Shown here: piece after piece, positions 50,555 to 60,027 of the stretch
Layout: each line of letters starts with the position of its first letter
How positions within the stretch are numbered: the stretch's first letter is position 1
NCBI GenBank assembly: GCA_964511575.1
Contig: CAZEFM010000001.1
Span: 52,015-116,014, forward strand
Direction of reading: 5' to 3'
Length of the DNA: 64,000 bases
Origin: CALKHT01 sp964511575
GTDB taxonomy: Bacteria; Planctomycetota; Phycisphaerae; Phycisphaerales; Phycisphaeraceae
Program-made: the position numbers and the translations under genes
Notes under the pieces: generated by a model
What the model was told of the DNA's origin: nothing
Databases searched by the model: none
Seen by the model: the letters and a program-made list of their open reading frames with translations, nothing else

Positions 50555-52969
50555 ATGACCGACGCACATCGGCGGCAGGCAATGTTTTTGTTCCTCGCGG
50601 CGTTGATCGTGGCGCAGGCGACGATCGCCCGGGCTCAATTTGAAAACGAAGAACCGGAAAACGCCGGACTCTATCGTTTCACTCCGACGGGGTTGCCGGC
50701 CGGTGATGTGCAATCGATCCTGCCCGCTGGCGCGGTGCTGCACATCCAGCTCAATCGCCTCGATCGCACGTTGCAGGATGTCAGCGATCTGGGAATGACG
50801 TTCCTGCCGGAAAAGACGCTGCCGCCCGAGTTCCAGCAACTGCTCGATCGACCGCAACCACTGGTGCAACTGCTCACCGCCTCGGCGATGGGCATGCCCA
50901 TGGATGCGCAGGGCGTGTCCGCGATGCTCGGCGTCGACTTCACCCGGCCGGTCACCCTCACCTTTTACCCCGGTTCCCCCAACGAAAGCTTTGTTCTGAG
51001 CGTTCCGGTGCGCGATGTCGATGCGTTTTCCATGCTGCTCATGAACGTGTTGCATCCGCTTCATCTTGAGGAGGTCACGTTCAACAACGTGCGGGCGCAT
51101 TTCGTGGTGAGCGGCAACCGGAACGTGCCTCAGGAAATGCTGGTGCTTTGCTCGAAGGACCGGGCCTACTTCTGCGCCTCGGGTGACGTGGCGCAGGCGC
51201 TGGTTGGCGCACCGCCGCAGCATCGTCTTGCCGCCACGGCGTTTGTGCCCAAGGCAATGCAGCGACGGGCGCAGGACGATGTGGTTATCGCGCTCGACAC
51301 CATGCTGCTCAATGTGCTCGCCGACCGGTTGGAGCAGCAGCCGATGATTCCTGAGGATGTGGACCTGCTGGAACCGTTTCGCCGCGAGCTGCGGAACATC
51401 CCTGCCGTCCAGCGAGCGCAGATGAATGATGTGCTGAGTCGGTTCCTCGGCGTGGAGGATGTCGAGCAGGCGCTGGCGATCGGCGATGTGTTCGTTCGCG
51501 AGAGTTATCAGGTGCTCCACCGCCAACTGGTGCCGCAGTTGCGCGCGTTGGAGGGCATCGTGGTGTCGCTGGACTTTTCGGGCACGCAGCAGCGGGTGAA
51601 TGTCGCGGCGTATTCGCAGGCGATCGATGCATCGGGTTGGGGCGCTCCGCTGTCGATGGCGGCGGTGAAGGCCGCGGCGGCGCGCCTGCCTCAGGCGGCG
51701 GCGTTCTTCTCGGCGTCGGGGCAGAAAGCGGTGCCGGGCAAGGACGCATGGGTTGGCGAACTGCTCGAACGCGTGGAGAAAGGCCTTGTCGCCCGCGAGT
51801 TGCCCGCCGGGCTGTTTGTCGCGTTGCGTCGCTACTACGAAGCCGTTGAGCCGGTGGCACCGCTGGAGTCGCGGACACCGTGGATCGTGCGCACGCAGTC
51901 CGCAGCCGCCGCGCCGATGCCGCGCGATTATCAAACGGTTGCTGCTTACATCGATGCGCTGCATGAAATCCTCGTCAAAGGCCAGGCGACCGATTCGTTC
52001 GCCATTCTGCCCAAATCGCCGCGCGACGTGCTGCGTGAGCACTTCGAGGCGATGGCGAAGTCCGCCACCGTTAATCACGAGGCGCATCAGCGGTTTCTCA
52101 GCGACCTGGGCTTTGCCAACACGTGGTACGACATGACCAGCCGCACGCGCGCCGAGGCGCTGGATAACAACGTGAAGCGCGTGACGATGGAAAACAGCTA
52201 TGTCACCCGGAGCGGTTTGTTCGGGTTTAATGAGCACGAACTGATCAATCGTCGCTTCACGCTTTATCGTGAGGCAGGGGATTATCTGTATCTGCATGAA
52301 GGCGGCCGCGACCCGGCGAAGCTGATGGCGTTGGTCGGCGCGGCGCCGGGCAAACTGCCATCGGCATTGATGCGGGTGCTCGACGCGATGCCGGGCGAGG
52401 TGCGAAGCGTGCAGGCGGTGCGCACGCTGCATCTGCTCAACGACATCGTCGATGCGCTGGAGGACTTTGAAACGCTGGCGTTCAACGAACTGGAAGCGTA
52501 TCTCGCCGAGGCGCAGCGCATCGTCGACAACGCTGCCGACGAGGACGCGATGTTCGAAGCGCTGCTCGCCATCGAGCCACCCTTGGCGCTCAAGGAACTG
52601 AAGATCGACAGCGACGGGCGCGTCTACGCCTTGCTGCCCGTGAATCTGCCGTTCCCCCGGCCGAAGGTGAGCGGTGTGCTGAAGGAGCTGATGCGGGACT
52701 TCCGTGCCGGTGCGGGCGACCTGGGTGGCGCGGTGTCGATCCTGCGCATCGCGCCGGGTGAATGGGAAGGTTCGTTCATTCAGAACACCGAATCGCTCGC
52801 GTTGCTGGTTCGGTCGGTGGTGAACAATGCGTATGAGGCGTACGGTTCGACGCCCGACGGCAGGACATTGCTTGAAAAAAGACTGTCCACGCCGCGCGAT
52901 CGCACGCATCATTTCGATGTGGGGGTTCTGGAGAACACGTTCTGGTCGTTCATGAATGAGCTGGACTGA
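50555..52969 (+). CDS. Large secreted protein of unknown function
   Basis: ATG at 50555 with AAAGGA eight bases upstream gives an 804-residue protein. The signal peptide is residues 1-27 (M-F-L-F-L-A-A-L-I-V-A-Q-A-T-I-A-R-A). Residues about 30-270 contain a domain with V-L-H-I-Q-L-N-R-L and C-S-K-D-R-A-Y-F-C-A-S. A later part with regularly spaced Arg/Ala/Leu (about 270-700) looks mainly helical. There are no transmembrane segments and no family that I recognise; conserved catalytic motifs are not seen. It converges on a CvpA-like gene. Codon use does not differ from its surroundings. Confidence 0.62.
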   Translation: MTDAHRRQAMFLFLAALIVAQATIARAQFENEEPENAGLYRFTPTGLPAGDVQSILPAGAVLHIQLNRLDRTLQDVSDLGMTFLPEKTLPPEFQQLLDRPQPLVQLLTASAMGMPMDAQGVSAMLGVDFTRPVTLTFYPGSPNESFVLSVPVRDVDAFSMLLMNVLHPLHLEEVTFNNVRAHFVVSGNRNVPQEMLVLCSKDRAYFCASGDVAQALVGAPPQHRLAATAFVPKAMQRRAQDDVVIALDTMLLNVLADRLEQQPMIPEDVDLLEPFRRELRNIPAVQRAQMNDVLSRFLGVEDVEQALAIGDVFVRESYQVLHRQLVPQLRALEGIVVSLDFSGTQQRVNVAAYSQAIDASGWGAPLSMAAVKAAAARLPQAAAFFSASGQKAVPGKDAWVGELLERVEKGLVARELPAGLFVALRRYYEAVEPVAPLESRTPWIVRTQSAAAAPMPRDYQTVAAYIDALHEILVKGQATDSFAILPKSPRDVLREHFEAMAKSATVNHEAHQRFLSDLGFANTWYDMTSRTRAEALDNNVKRVTMENSYVTRSGLFGFNEHELINRRFTLYREAGDYLYLHEGGRDPAKLMALVGAAPGKLPSALMRVLDAMPGEVRSVQAVRTLHLLNDIVDALEDFETLAFNELEAYLAEAQRIVDNAADEDAMFEALLAIEPPLALKELKIDSDGRVYALLPVNLPFPRPKVSGVLKELMRDFRAGAGDLGGAVSILRIAPGEWEGSFIQNTESLALLVRSVVNNAYEAYGSTPDGRTLLEKRLSTPRDRTHHFDVGVLENTFWSFMNELD

Positions 52970-52995
52970 TCGGCGGCTATTCGCTGCGGGCGCGG

Positions 52996-53913
52996 TCACT
53001 TGCGCTGGCGTTCGGCGCGGTAGGTTTCCACCTGCTGCACCATGGCAAGCAGATCGAGCGAGCGCACCAGCGCGTATAGCTTGGGGTCGTCGAGCAGCGA
53101 CTGGATGTCCGGCTCCCTGCCCAGCGCGTACAGTGCCGTGATGGAACCGCGATCGACTTCATCGATCAGGTCCGCGATGCGGTTGTTCTGGATCACGCGC
53201 TGCATGACAGGGTCATCAATCAGCGCGACGATCTGCGGGTGATGGCTCAAAAGCCACTCCCGCTCATCATCGCGCAGGTGCAGGAGCTGGCGAAATGCCT
53301 GCAGTTGCACGAGTAGTTCATCCAGCCCGGTCGATTCGTAAACGAACTGGCGCGAGGCATCGACGCCCCGGCGAAGCCCGGCAAAGAGGCGGCGCTGCAT
53401 GTCCGCCAACTCGGTGGGGGAGGGATCCGGCAGGGCCGGCGTTGGTGTGGCCGGGTCGGGCGTGGTGGTTACATGGGTGTCGACGTCAAGTGGGTCCATC
53501 GCGTCGATCGCCTCGACCCGCGCGACGAAGTCGACCGCCAGCCAAACCGCCAGAGCGATGACAACGGTTGCCATGCTGCACAAGGCGCGGTCAATCGCGT
53601 GGGGCAGTGCCGGTGGGAACGATGCGAACCGCGAAACCAGACGCCGTCGCCACACGCGCACCACGAGCAGATACGCCGCGAACACGATCGTGCCGATCAC
53701 CAGCGCGACGGTGAGGCGATGCATCGGGTTGGGCATGATTCCCCGGCCGAGGTTCATCACGAGCACCGCAACGACAGAACCGAGCACGAGTCCCACGCTG
53801 CCTGCGAGTGTTGCAACCGCCCAGGCGGCGAACCCGCGACGGTACAATCGCCACGCCCAGACGATGCCCAGCAGCGGCAGGCCGAACTTCACGATGGAAA
53901 AGAGAATCGACAC
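52996..53913 (-). CDS. CvpA-like membrane protein (tentative)
   Basis: The product has three or four hydrophobic helices in the first 130 residues (KFGLPLLGIVWAWRLYRRG, ATLAGSVGLVLGSVVAVLVM and V-A-L-V-I-G-T-I-V-F-A-A-Y-L-L-V). A Pro/Thr/Asp-rich linker follows (about 150-170). The C-terminal soluble part has a coiled look (R-L-L-H-L-R-D-D-E-R-E-W-L) and an A-L-x-D-D-P repeat. The helices recall CvpA, but no motif is decisive. GTG at 53913 gives 305 residues; ATG at 53970 is also open. It converges on the secreted protein gene. Confidence 0.55.
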   Translation of the reverse strand: MSILFSIVKFGLPLLGIVWAWRLYRRGFAAWAVATLAGSVGLVLGSVVAVLVMNLGRGIMPNPMHRLTVALVIGTIVFAAYLLVVRVWRRRLVSRFASFPPALPHAIDRALCSMATVVIALAVWLAVDFVARVEAIDAMDPLDVDTHVTTTPDPATPTPALPDPSPTELADMQRRLFAGLRRGVDASRQFVYESTGLDELLVQLQAFRQLLHLRDDEREWLLSHHPQIVALIDDPVMQRVIQNNRIADLIDEVDRGSITALYALGREPDIQSLLDDPKLYALVRSLDLLAMVQQVETYRAERQRK

Positions 53914-54272
53914 GTTCAGCCCCCGATGATGCCGCACCACAACGAAACGCTTTGCCCATCGGCATCGCACAAACCATGGTACCAGACGCGGGCGTCCGGC
54001 TGGATACCTTCATCACAGCGGGATTCACACACCGAACGACGCCGTATCACACGCTTGAATTGCGCCTGCAAGCGGTTTAGGGTAGGTGCACGTTGCTCGT
54101 GGTGATCGTTGCGGGGGATCGTGTCGTCGGATGATCTCTGTCTTAACGAAAGTGACGTTTTCTGCTGCGTCGTTCAACGGGACACATCGATCGGGGGCAC
54201 AAGGTTCGGGATGGTGGAGCGCTCGGCATCGCCCGCCGATGGGTTCGCCCGCTCGCTTCGCTGCGGCTGACC
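53914..54272. other. Intergenic region before the ccsBA gene, with a possible promoter
   Basis: TTGAAT at 54055-54060 and TAGGGT at 54078-54083 with a 17-base spacer form a possible promoter on the plus strand. The stretch 54156-54272 is in frame with the ccsBA gene and encodes W-V-R-P-L-A-S-L-R-L-T just before the annotated GTG, a good match to the N-terminus of ResB proteins. The true start may therefore lie upstream. Confidence 0.4.
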
Positions 54273-57197
54273 GTGACGCTGTTGGCGTTCGCGATGGGGC
54301 TCATCTTCCTCGGCACGCTGGCGCAGGCGCGCATGGGCGTCTGGGAAGCGATGCAGGCCTATTTCCGCAGCCCGATCGCGTGGATTGATCTGCAGCTTTT
54401 CGTTCCCGAATCAATGGCGCGCGTGCCCGGTTCGCTGCCGATGCCCGGCGGCCTGCTCCTTGGCACGCTGATGCTCATCAACCTGCTGGCGGCGCATCTG
54501 ACGCGCTTTCAACTCACCCGGCGGCGCATCGGCGTGCTGATTCTCCATGCCGGGCTCATCGTGCTGATCGTGGGCGAGTTCATCACCGCGTGCTTGGCGC
54601 ACGAGGGCCTGATGAGCATCAATGTGGGTGGGAAGAGCTACTACATCGAAGACGTGCGCACAACCGAGCTTGTCGTCATCGAATCCGTCGATGCACAACA
54701 GGACCGCGTGGTGAGCGTTCCCGAAGCGCTGCTGCGGCGAGGGCATGCGGTAGGGCGGATTGCCGATGCGCGGTTGCCGTTCGATATCGAGGTGGTGCGT
54801 TGGATGGACAACGCGCTGTTGCGATCAGCCGACGCATCGCTCGTTGCCGATCGGGGAGTGGGGCGCGAAGCGGTGGCGGATCCGCTTCCTGCGGCGCGTG
54901 GCGTCGATGCCAACCAGACCAACGCACCCGCGGCCTACGTGCGGCTGTGGCGCGCGGGCGAGCCGCTGGGAACGTGGCTCGTGTCGGCGGCACTTGTCGA
55001 AACGCAGGCGGTGGAAGTGGATGGGCAACGCTTCGGCTTGGCGCTGCGGTATGAAAGAACGTATCACCCCTACGCGCTGCATCTGCTGGCTTTCGAGTAT
55101 GATAAGTTTGTCGGCACGGAGATCCCGCGTAACTTCGCCAGCCAGGTGCGGTTGATCGATCCACAGGCCGGGGTGGATCGTCAGGTGCGCATATCGATGA
55201 ACAACCCGCTGCGGTATCGCGGGTCGACGTTTTATCAGGCATCGTACAAGCCGGATGGCAGCGGCACAGTGTTGCAGGTGGTGCGCAATCCCGGTGCGGG
55301 TTTGCCGTATGTCGCGTGCCTGCTGGTGGCGGCCGGGATGATGTGGCATTTCGCTTCAGCGCTCGTGGGGTTTCTTCGGCGTCAGCGAACGCGCCCGCAG
55401 TGTGAATCATCGCCGATGTCCGCAAGATCGATGCCCACATGGCAGCGCGCGCTGCCGTGGTGCGTTGGATCGGCTGCGGTGCTGCTGGCGTGTTCGGGAA
55501 CACTGCGACCGATGCCGGCGACGGAGTATGACCTTGCGACGTTCGCCACGTTGCCGGTGACGTCCGGCGGACGTGTGAAACCGATGGATACCGCCGCACG
55601 GCATGCATTGCTCGTGGCGGGTGGCCGACAGTCGGTGCGCACGGATGACGGCGATGTCAGTGCGGTGCAGTTCGTGATCGATCTCATGGCGCGACCCGAC
55701 GCGGCACGCAGCCTGCCGGTGGTGCGCATCGATCATCCCGATGTGCTGGCGCTGCTCGACCTGCAGCCCGATCAGGCAGGGCGCATCAGTCTCGATGCGA
55801 TCGAACCGCACTGGACGCGCGTGGTCGAGGAAGCGGGGTTGGCGGCGGAGATCGACGCCAAGCGGCGTGATCCTTATCAACGAGCGGTGCTGAAGCTTTT
55901 TCACAGCGTCGACACGCTGCTGACTTATGCCCGCATGCATCAGCCATACGTCATTCCGCCGCACGGTGAAGATGGGCAATGGCAGTCGTTTCACGATGCG
56001 TTCGTTGCATCGGGCATGGCGCTGCCGGAGGGCCACCCGCAGCGGCCGACGGATCTGTCCGCGGTGCACCCGGCGGTGGCATACTACATCGCCATCATGA
56101 CCGCCTACAGTGAGGGTGATGCGATCACGTTCAACCAGCGTGTGGCAAACTACGATGCGCTGCTTCGCGACCAGATGCCGGGTCTGATGCGCGATGCGCG
56201 AATCGAGGTGCTTTTCAACCGCGCAGCGCCGTTTCTCGGTGCGATGATGATTTATGTGCTGGCGTTTGTGGTGCTGTGTGTCGCGATGCTGTTTCGACTG
56301 CGGTCGAACGATGAGGACAGCTCCACATCCCCATGGCAGACACTGCGTCGCACCGCGATCGCACTGGTGTGGGCAGCGTTCATCGTTCACACGCTTGCGC
56401 TGCTCTTGCGCATTTATCTGCAGGGCAGGCCACCGGTGACCAACCTTTATTCCTCAGCGGTGTTTGTCGGTTGGGCGGCGGTGCTGCTGGGCGTGCTGAT
56501 CGAACGGTGGTATCCCATCGGCGTGGCGGTGCTGGGTGCGACCGTCATCGGCTTCATCACGCTGATCATTGCGCACAACCTCGGTGCCGATGGCGACACG
56601 ATGCAGATGATGCAGGCGGTGCTCGACAGCAACTTCTGGCTCGCCACACACGTCACGACGATCACGCTGGGTTATTCGGCCGCGTTCCTCGCCGGGACGC
56701 TGGCGTGCTGTTACATCCTGCTGGGGCTGGTGACGCCGTGGCTGACACGGCCGCATGCGCACATGCTTGCGCGCATGGTGTATGCGGTCGTCTGCTTCGC
56801 GCTGCTGCTGAGTTTCATCGGCACGATGCTCGGCGGCATCTGGGCGGATCAGTCCTGGGGACGCTTCTGGGGATGGGACCCCAAGGAGAACGGCGCAGCG
56901 CTGCTCGTGCTCATCAACACGATCATCCTTCACGCACGGTGGGGCGGGTTGATTCGCGAGCGCGGCCTCATGGTGCTCGCCGTGGCGGGCAATATCGTCA
57001 CCGCCTGGGCATGGTTCGGCACCAACATGCTCGGCGCGGGATTGCACTCCTACGGCTTCATGGAATCAGGCGTGTTTCGACTGCTGGCGTTTGTGATCAG
57101 CCAATTTCTCTTGATCGGTATGGGCTTGTTGCCGATGAATAGATGGCGGAGTCACGCCCGGGGTGCGCCGCCGATGCTCGTTGCCGCGTCACATTGA
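54273..57197 (+). CDS. Fused ResB-CcsA cytochrome c synthase (CcsBA/NrfI-like)
   Basis: CcsBA (system II) brings heme across the membrane and attaches it to CxxCH motifs. The 974-residue protein joins a ResB half (about 1-350, with M-G-L-I-F-L-G-T-L-A-Q at the first helix) to a CcsA half (about 650-974). The heme-binding W-G-R-F-W-G-W-D motif lies at residues 862-869, and helices on either side carry the expected His residues. A middle stretch (about 385-650) is periplasmic and less conserved. GTG at 54273 truncates the usual ResB start; the residues PLASLRLT are encoded just upstream in frame. It directly precedes nrfH and nrfA. Confidence 0.88.
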   Translation: MTLLAFAMGLIFLGTLAQARMGVWEAMQAYFRSPIAWIDLQLFVPESMARVPGSLPMPGGLLLGTLMLINLLAAHLTRFQLTRRRIGVLILHAGLIVLIVGEFITACLAHEGLMSINVGGKSYYIEDVRTTELVVIESVDAQQDRVVSVPEALLRRGHAVGRIADARLPFDIEVVRWMDNALLRSADASLVADRGVGREAVADPLPAARGVDANQTNAPAAYVRLWRAGEPLGTWLVSAALVETQAVEVDGQRFGLALRYERTYHPYALHLLAFEYDKFVGTEIPRNFASQVRLIDPQAGVDRQVRISMNNPLRYRGSTFYQASYKPDGSGTVLQVVRNPGAGLPYVACLLVAAGMMWHFASALVGFLRRQRTRPQCESSPMSARSMPTWQRALPWCVGSAAVLLACSGTLRPMPATEYDLATFATLPVTSGGRVKPMDTAARHALLVAGGRQSVRTDDGDVSAVQFVIDLMARPDAARSLPVVRIDHPDVLALLDLQPDQAGRISLDAIEPHWTRVVEEAGLAAEIDAKRRDPYQRAVLKLFHSVDTLLTYARMHQPYVIPPHGEDGQWQSFHDAFVASGMALPEGHPQRPTDLSAVHPAVAYYIAIMTAYSEGDAITFNQRVANYDALLRDQMPGLMRDARIEVLFNRAAPFLGAMMIYVLAFVVLCVAMLFRLRSNDEDSSTSPWQTLRRTAIALVWAAFIVHTLALLLRIYLQGRPPVTNLYSSAVFVGWAAVLLGVLIERWYPIGVAVLGATVIGFITLIIAHNLGADGDTMQMMQAVLDSNFWLATHVTTITLGYSAAFLAGTLACCYILLGLVTPWLTRPHAHMLARMVYAVVCFALLLSFIGTMLGGIWADQSWGRFWGWDPKENGAALLVLINTIILHARWGGLIRERGLMVLAVAGNIVTAWAWFGTNMLGAGLHSYGFMESGVFRLLAFVISQFLLIGMGLLPMNRWRSHARGAPPMLVAASH

Positions 57198-57315
57198 CCC
57201 GGCGAAATGCGCCAAACGCGGCAAATGCATTGCATTGCGTATGTGGCGTCGATCTAATACGAATGAAAGTGCGGCAGGCGACCTTGTCATCGCATCGCTT
57301 GCCAGGGATGGCGAT

Positions 57316-57840
57316 ATGGCCGGTTCGGTTCCCCCAGACAGCAGTCAACAGCCCAAGCGCAGGGAATGGCGTCGCGGCATCCTGGCGCAGGTCGGGCTTC
57401 TGCCGCTCGCCGCTGCGGTGGTGTTGGGCATGCTTGCGGGGTTGGGATCGTTCACCTTCGGCTACGGGCAGGGTGCTTCGTATCTGTCCAATGACCCCGC
57501 CGCGTGCGCCAACTGTCACATCATGCAGGACCATTACGACGCCTGGCTCAACTCCAGCCACCACAACGTCGCCACGTGCAACGACTGCCACCTTTCGCCG
57601 CATCCCATCGGCAAGTGGATCGTCAAGGCGGACAACGGGTTCTTCCATTCGCTGGCGTTCACCACGGGCAACTTTCCTGAGCCGATCCGCATCAAACCGC
57701 GCAATCGCGTGGTGGCGCAGAACGCGTGCCTGAAGTGTCACGCGGAGTTCGTGCACAACATGCTGCCCGCTGAGCCGGGAGGCGACATGCTCATGTGCGT
57801 CAAGTGTCACAGCGATGTCGGCCACGCCCATCGCCCCTGA
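57316..57840 (+). CDS. nrfH: Cytochrome c nitrite reductase small subunit NrfH
   Basis: NrfH is the tetraheme menaquinol oxidase that feeds NrfA. From ATG 57316 the protein has 174 residues: one N-terminal membrane helix (about 22-48) and four heme motifs, CANCH (64-68), CNDCH (88-92), CLKCH (138-142) and CVKCH (161-165). Y-L-S-N-D-P-A-A-C-A-N-C-H-I-M-Q is the classical first-heme context with its Met. ATG 57241 also fits but would add a hydrophilic tail. It is followed after 20 bases by nrfA. Confidence 0.93.
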   Translation: MAGSVPPDSSQQPKRREWRRGILAQVGLLPLAAAVVLGMLAGLGSFTFGYGQGASYLSNDPAACANCHIMQDHYDAWLNSSHHNVATCNDCHLSPHPIGKWIVKADNGFFHSLAFTTGNFPEPIRIKPRNRVVAQNACLKCHAEFVHNMLPAEPGGDMLMCVKCHSDVGHAHRP

Positions 57841-57860
57841 GTTTGAAGGGATTGTTTCCA

Positions 57861-59561
57861 ATGAGCCCGGACGATTCACACGCGCCCCATCAGCCCGAGG
57901 ATGCCAACCCCGTCGATCGCAACGCCTCGCAACCGCATGCGACGGGTCGACGCCAGATCGTGCTGCTGGCGGGTGTGTTCCTGATCGCCACGCTGGCGAC
58001 GCTCATCGTCACGTTCACGTTGATCACGATGTTTGAGCATCGGCAGGCGGCACGCACGCCGTTTCTGCGTCTGGTGGAGGTCAACGAGGTCAGCACCGAT
58101 CCCACGCCATGGGGCGTCAACTGGCCGCGACAGTTCGAACAGTACAAAGCCACCGCGGGGGATAAGTTCTACGGCGGGTCCAGCGCGCTGCCCGAAAGCA
58201 AGCTGGAGCAGAGCCCTTGGCTCAAGCGGTTGTATGCCGGCTACGCGTTCAGCATTGACTACCGCGAAGCGCGCGGGCATGCCTACATGCTTTACGATCA
58301 GGTGGTGACCGAACGCGTCAACCAGCGCAAGCAGGCCGGAGCGTGTCTGCACTGCCACGCCTCCGCCACGGTGCTGTACCGCAAGGTGGGTCTGGAAGCG
58401 ATGGAGCAACAGGCGGATGAGCAGACGCTCGCGTCGGATTTCAACATGCCCGCGGTGATTCGCGGTTTTGAGGAGCTCAGCCGCAAGCCGTATCACGAAG
58501 TGCTGTCGATGCTGACGCAGGTGCCCGATGGCACGCCGATCGATCCGAACGCCGAGCCGCCTTTCCCCTCGCCGCCGGTGGGGGGGTTCGATCCCGACAA
58601 CATGCCCGAGGGCCACTTCAACATGAGCGAGGCCCATCCGGTGAGCTGCATCGACTGCCACAACCCGGAAACGATGGCGATTCGCGTGACCCGGCCGGGC
58701 TTCATGCTCGGTATCGCGGCACTGGCGGCGGGCGACGCCCCGGTGCACAACATGCCCAGCATCGAACAGTGGCGCAAGGGCGATCGCAGTGAACCGTACG
58801 ACCCCAATAAACTGGCGACACGGCAGGAAATGCGCTCCTTCGTCTGCGGGCAGTGCCATGTCGAGTATTACTGTGCCGACAAGGAAACGCTCACGTTTCC
58901 GTGGAAGCATGGTCTGACAATCGAACAGAGCGAACGCTTCTGGGAGGAATTCAGCTTTTCCGACGGCACGCCGTTTCACGATTACGTGCACGGCGAAACC
59001 GGCGCGAAGGTGTTCAAAGCCCAGCATCCCGAGTTTGAACTGTGGAACCAGGGCGTTCACGCGCGGTCGGGGGTGAGCTGCGCGGATTGCCACATGCCTT
59101 ATGAACGCGAAGGCGCGATGAAGCTGAGCAACCACACGGTGCGCAGCCCGCTGGAGAACATCAACCGCGCCTGTCAGACGTGTCACAACGTGCCGGAGCA
59201 GGAGCTGCGCGATCGCGTCGCCACGATTCAGAACCGCACCGTTGCGCTGACAGCCCGTGCCGGCGAAGCGATGACGCAGATGCTCGATGCGATCATGGAA
59301 GCCAAGGCTGCGGGCGTGACCGATGAACAGCTTGCCGAGGTGTTCATGTATCAGCGCAAAGCGATGTGGCGATTGGATTACATCAGCAGCGAAAACTCCC
59401 GCGGTTTCCACGCCGATCAGGAAGCGGCACGCATCCTTGCGGAATCGATCGACTACAGCCGCCGTGCCGAAGCGCTCGCGTTGCGTTTGCGAAGTCCGCA
59501 GGCACCCAGCACGAAGAACCTGCCCGTCGATCCGGTCCAGGGCGTGACGCCGCAGCGTTAG
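57861..59561 (+). CDS. nrfA: Cytochrome c nitrite reductase catalytic subunit NrfA
   Basis: NrfA reduces nitrite to ammonium with six electrons. The 566-residue protein has five heme motifs: CLHCH (162-166), CIDCH (263-267), CGQCH (329-333), CADCH (407-411) and CQTCH (438-442). The catalytic heme 1 therefore has CxxCH, not the CxxCK of E. coli and Wolinella, placing it in the CxxCH subgroup. C-G-Q-C-H-V-E-Y-Y-C carries the Glu/Tyr pair near the active site. The N-terminus has an uncleaved helix (about 33-57), so the enzyme may stay anchored. It forms one operon with ccsBA and nrfH. Confidence 0.95.
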   Translation: MSPDDSHAPHQPEDANPVDRNASQPHATGRRQIVLLAGVFLIATLATLIVTFTLITMFEHRQAARTPFLRLVEVNEVSTDPTPWGVNWPRQFEQYKATAGDKFYGGSSALPESKLEQSPWLKRLYAGYAFSIDYREARGHAYMLYDQVVTERVNQRKQAGACLHCHASATVLYRKVGLEAMEQQADEQTLASDFNMPAVIRGFEELSRKPYHEVLSMLTQVPDGTPIDPNAEPPFPSPPVGGFDPDNMPEGHFNMSEAHPVSCIDCHNPETMAIRVTRPGFMLGIAALAAGDAPVHNMPSIEQWRKGDRSEPYDPNKLATRQEMRSFVCGQCHVEYYCADKETLTFPWKHGLTIEQSERFWEEFSFSDGTPFHDYVHGETGAKVFKAQHPEFELWNQGVHARSGVSCADCHMPYEREGAMKLSNHTVRSPLENINRACQTCHNVPEQELRDRVATIQNRTVALTARAGEAMTQMLDAIMEAKAAGVTDEQLAEVFMYQRKAMWRLDYISSENSRGFHADQEAARILAESIDYSRRAEALALRLRSPQAPSTKNLPVDPVQGVTPQR

Positions 59562-60027
59562 CAGCGGCCGCCCACGCGCCCGCGCGCATGCCATGCATCA
59601 CCGCGCGCTGTGCTTTGGCCGCGACCCGAAGCGGTCGCCCACGCGCCGGGCGCGCATGCCATGCCGCATCAGTGTTGGCATCGATGCGACGGCAACCCGC
59701 GCGGCCAACGGTCAAACACCTGTGGCGATTGCCAGCCGAACCGTACGCTGCATAGTGCAGTGAAGGTGACATTGCGCTTGTCCAGACACCCCCAGGCATC
59801 CTTTCAGCCCCCGCTCCGGCGACGCACCGGTGTAAACCCCCGCCCTCCATCCGTGCGCACAACCCATCTGCCCCCAACCCCAATTCACGCAGCGCCATTC
59901 GGCCTATGTTCGCCTCGGCGCTGAAAAAAGTTTTGCGACACGCGGAAAAGTGTGTTGAGATTTTGCGTGCTCGCCATATTTGCTCACGTCGACGTTGCTG
60001 TCGTTTCGCCGGTGATGGAGATTCACC
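59562..60027. other. Intergenic region of 466 bases with a direct repeat
   Basis: GCCCACGCGCC followed by GCGCGCATGCCATGC occurs at 59570-59596 and, with one base more, at 59637-59664. The two copies start 67 bases apart. Downstream, AAAAAAGTTTTGCGACACGC (about 59924-59943) and an AT-richer stretch to 59985 are likely promoter sequence for the sigma factor. No gene seen. GGAG stands nine bases before the ATG at 60028. Confidence 0.5.

Noticed and set aside
50330..52999. 889-codon open frame on the minus strand
   Set aside because: It is antisense to the secreted 804-residue protein gene, which has a signal peptide and ribosome site; the antisense product is Arg/His-rich.
57876..59594. 572-codon open frame antisense to nrfA
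   Set aside because: nrfA has five heme motifs; the antisense frame has no recognisable domain.
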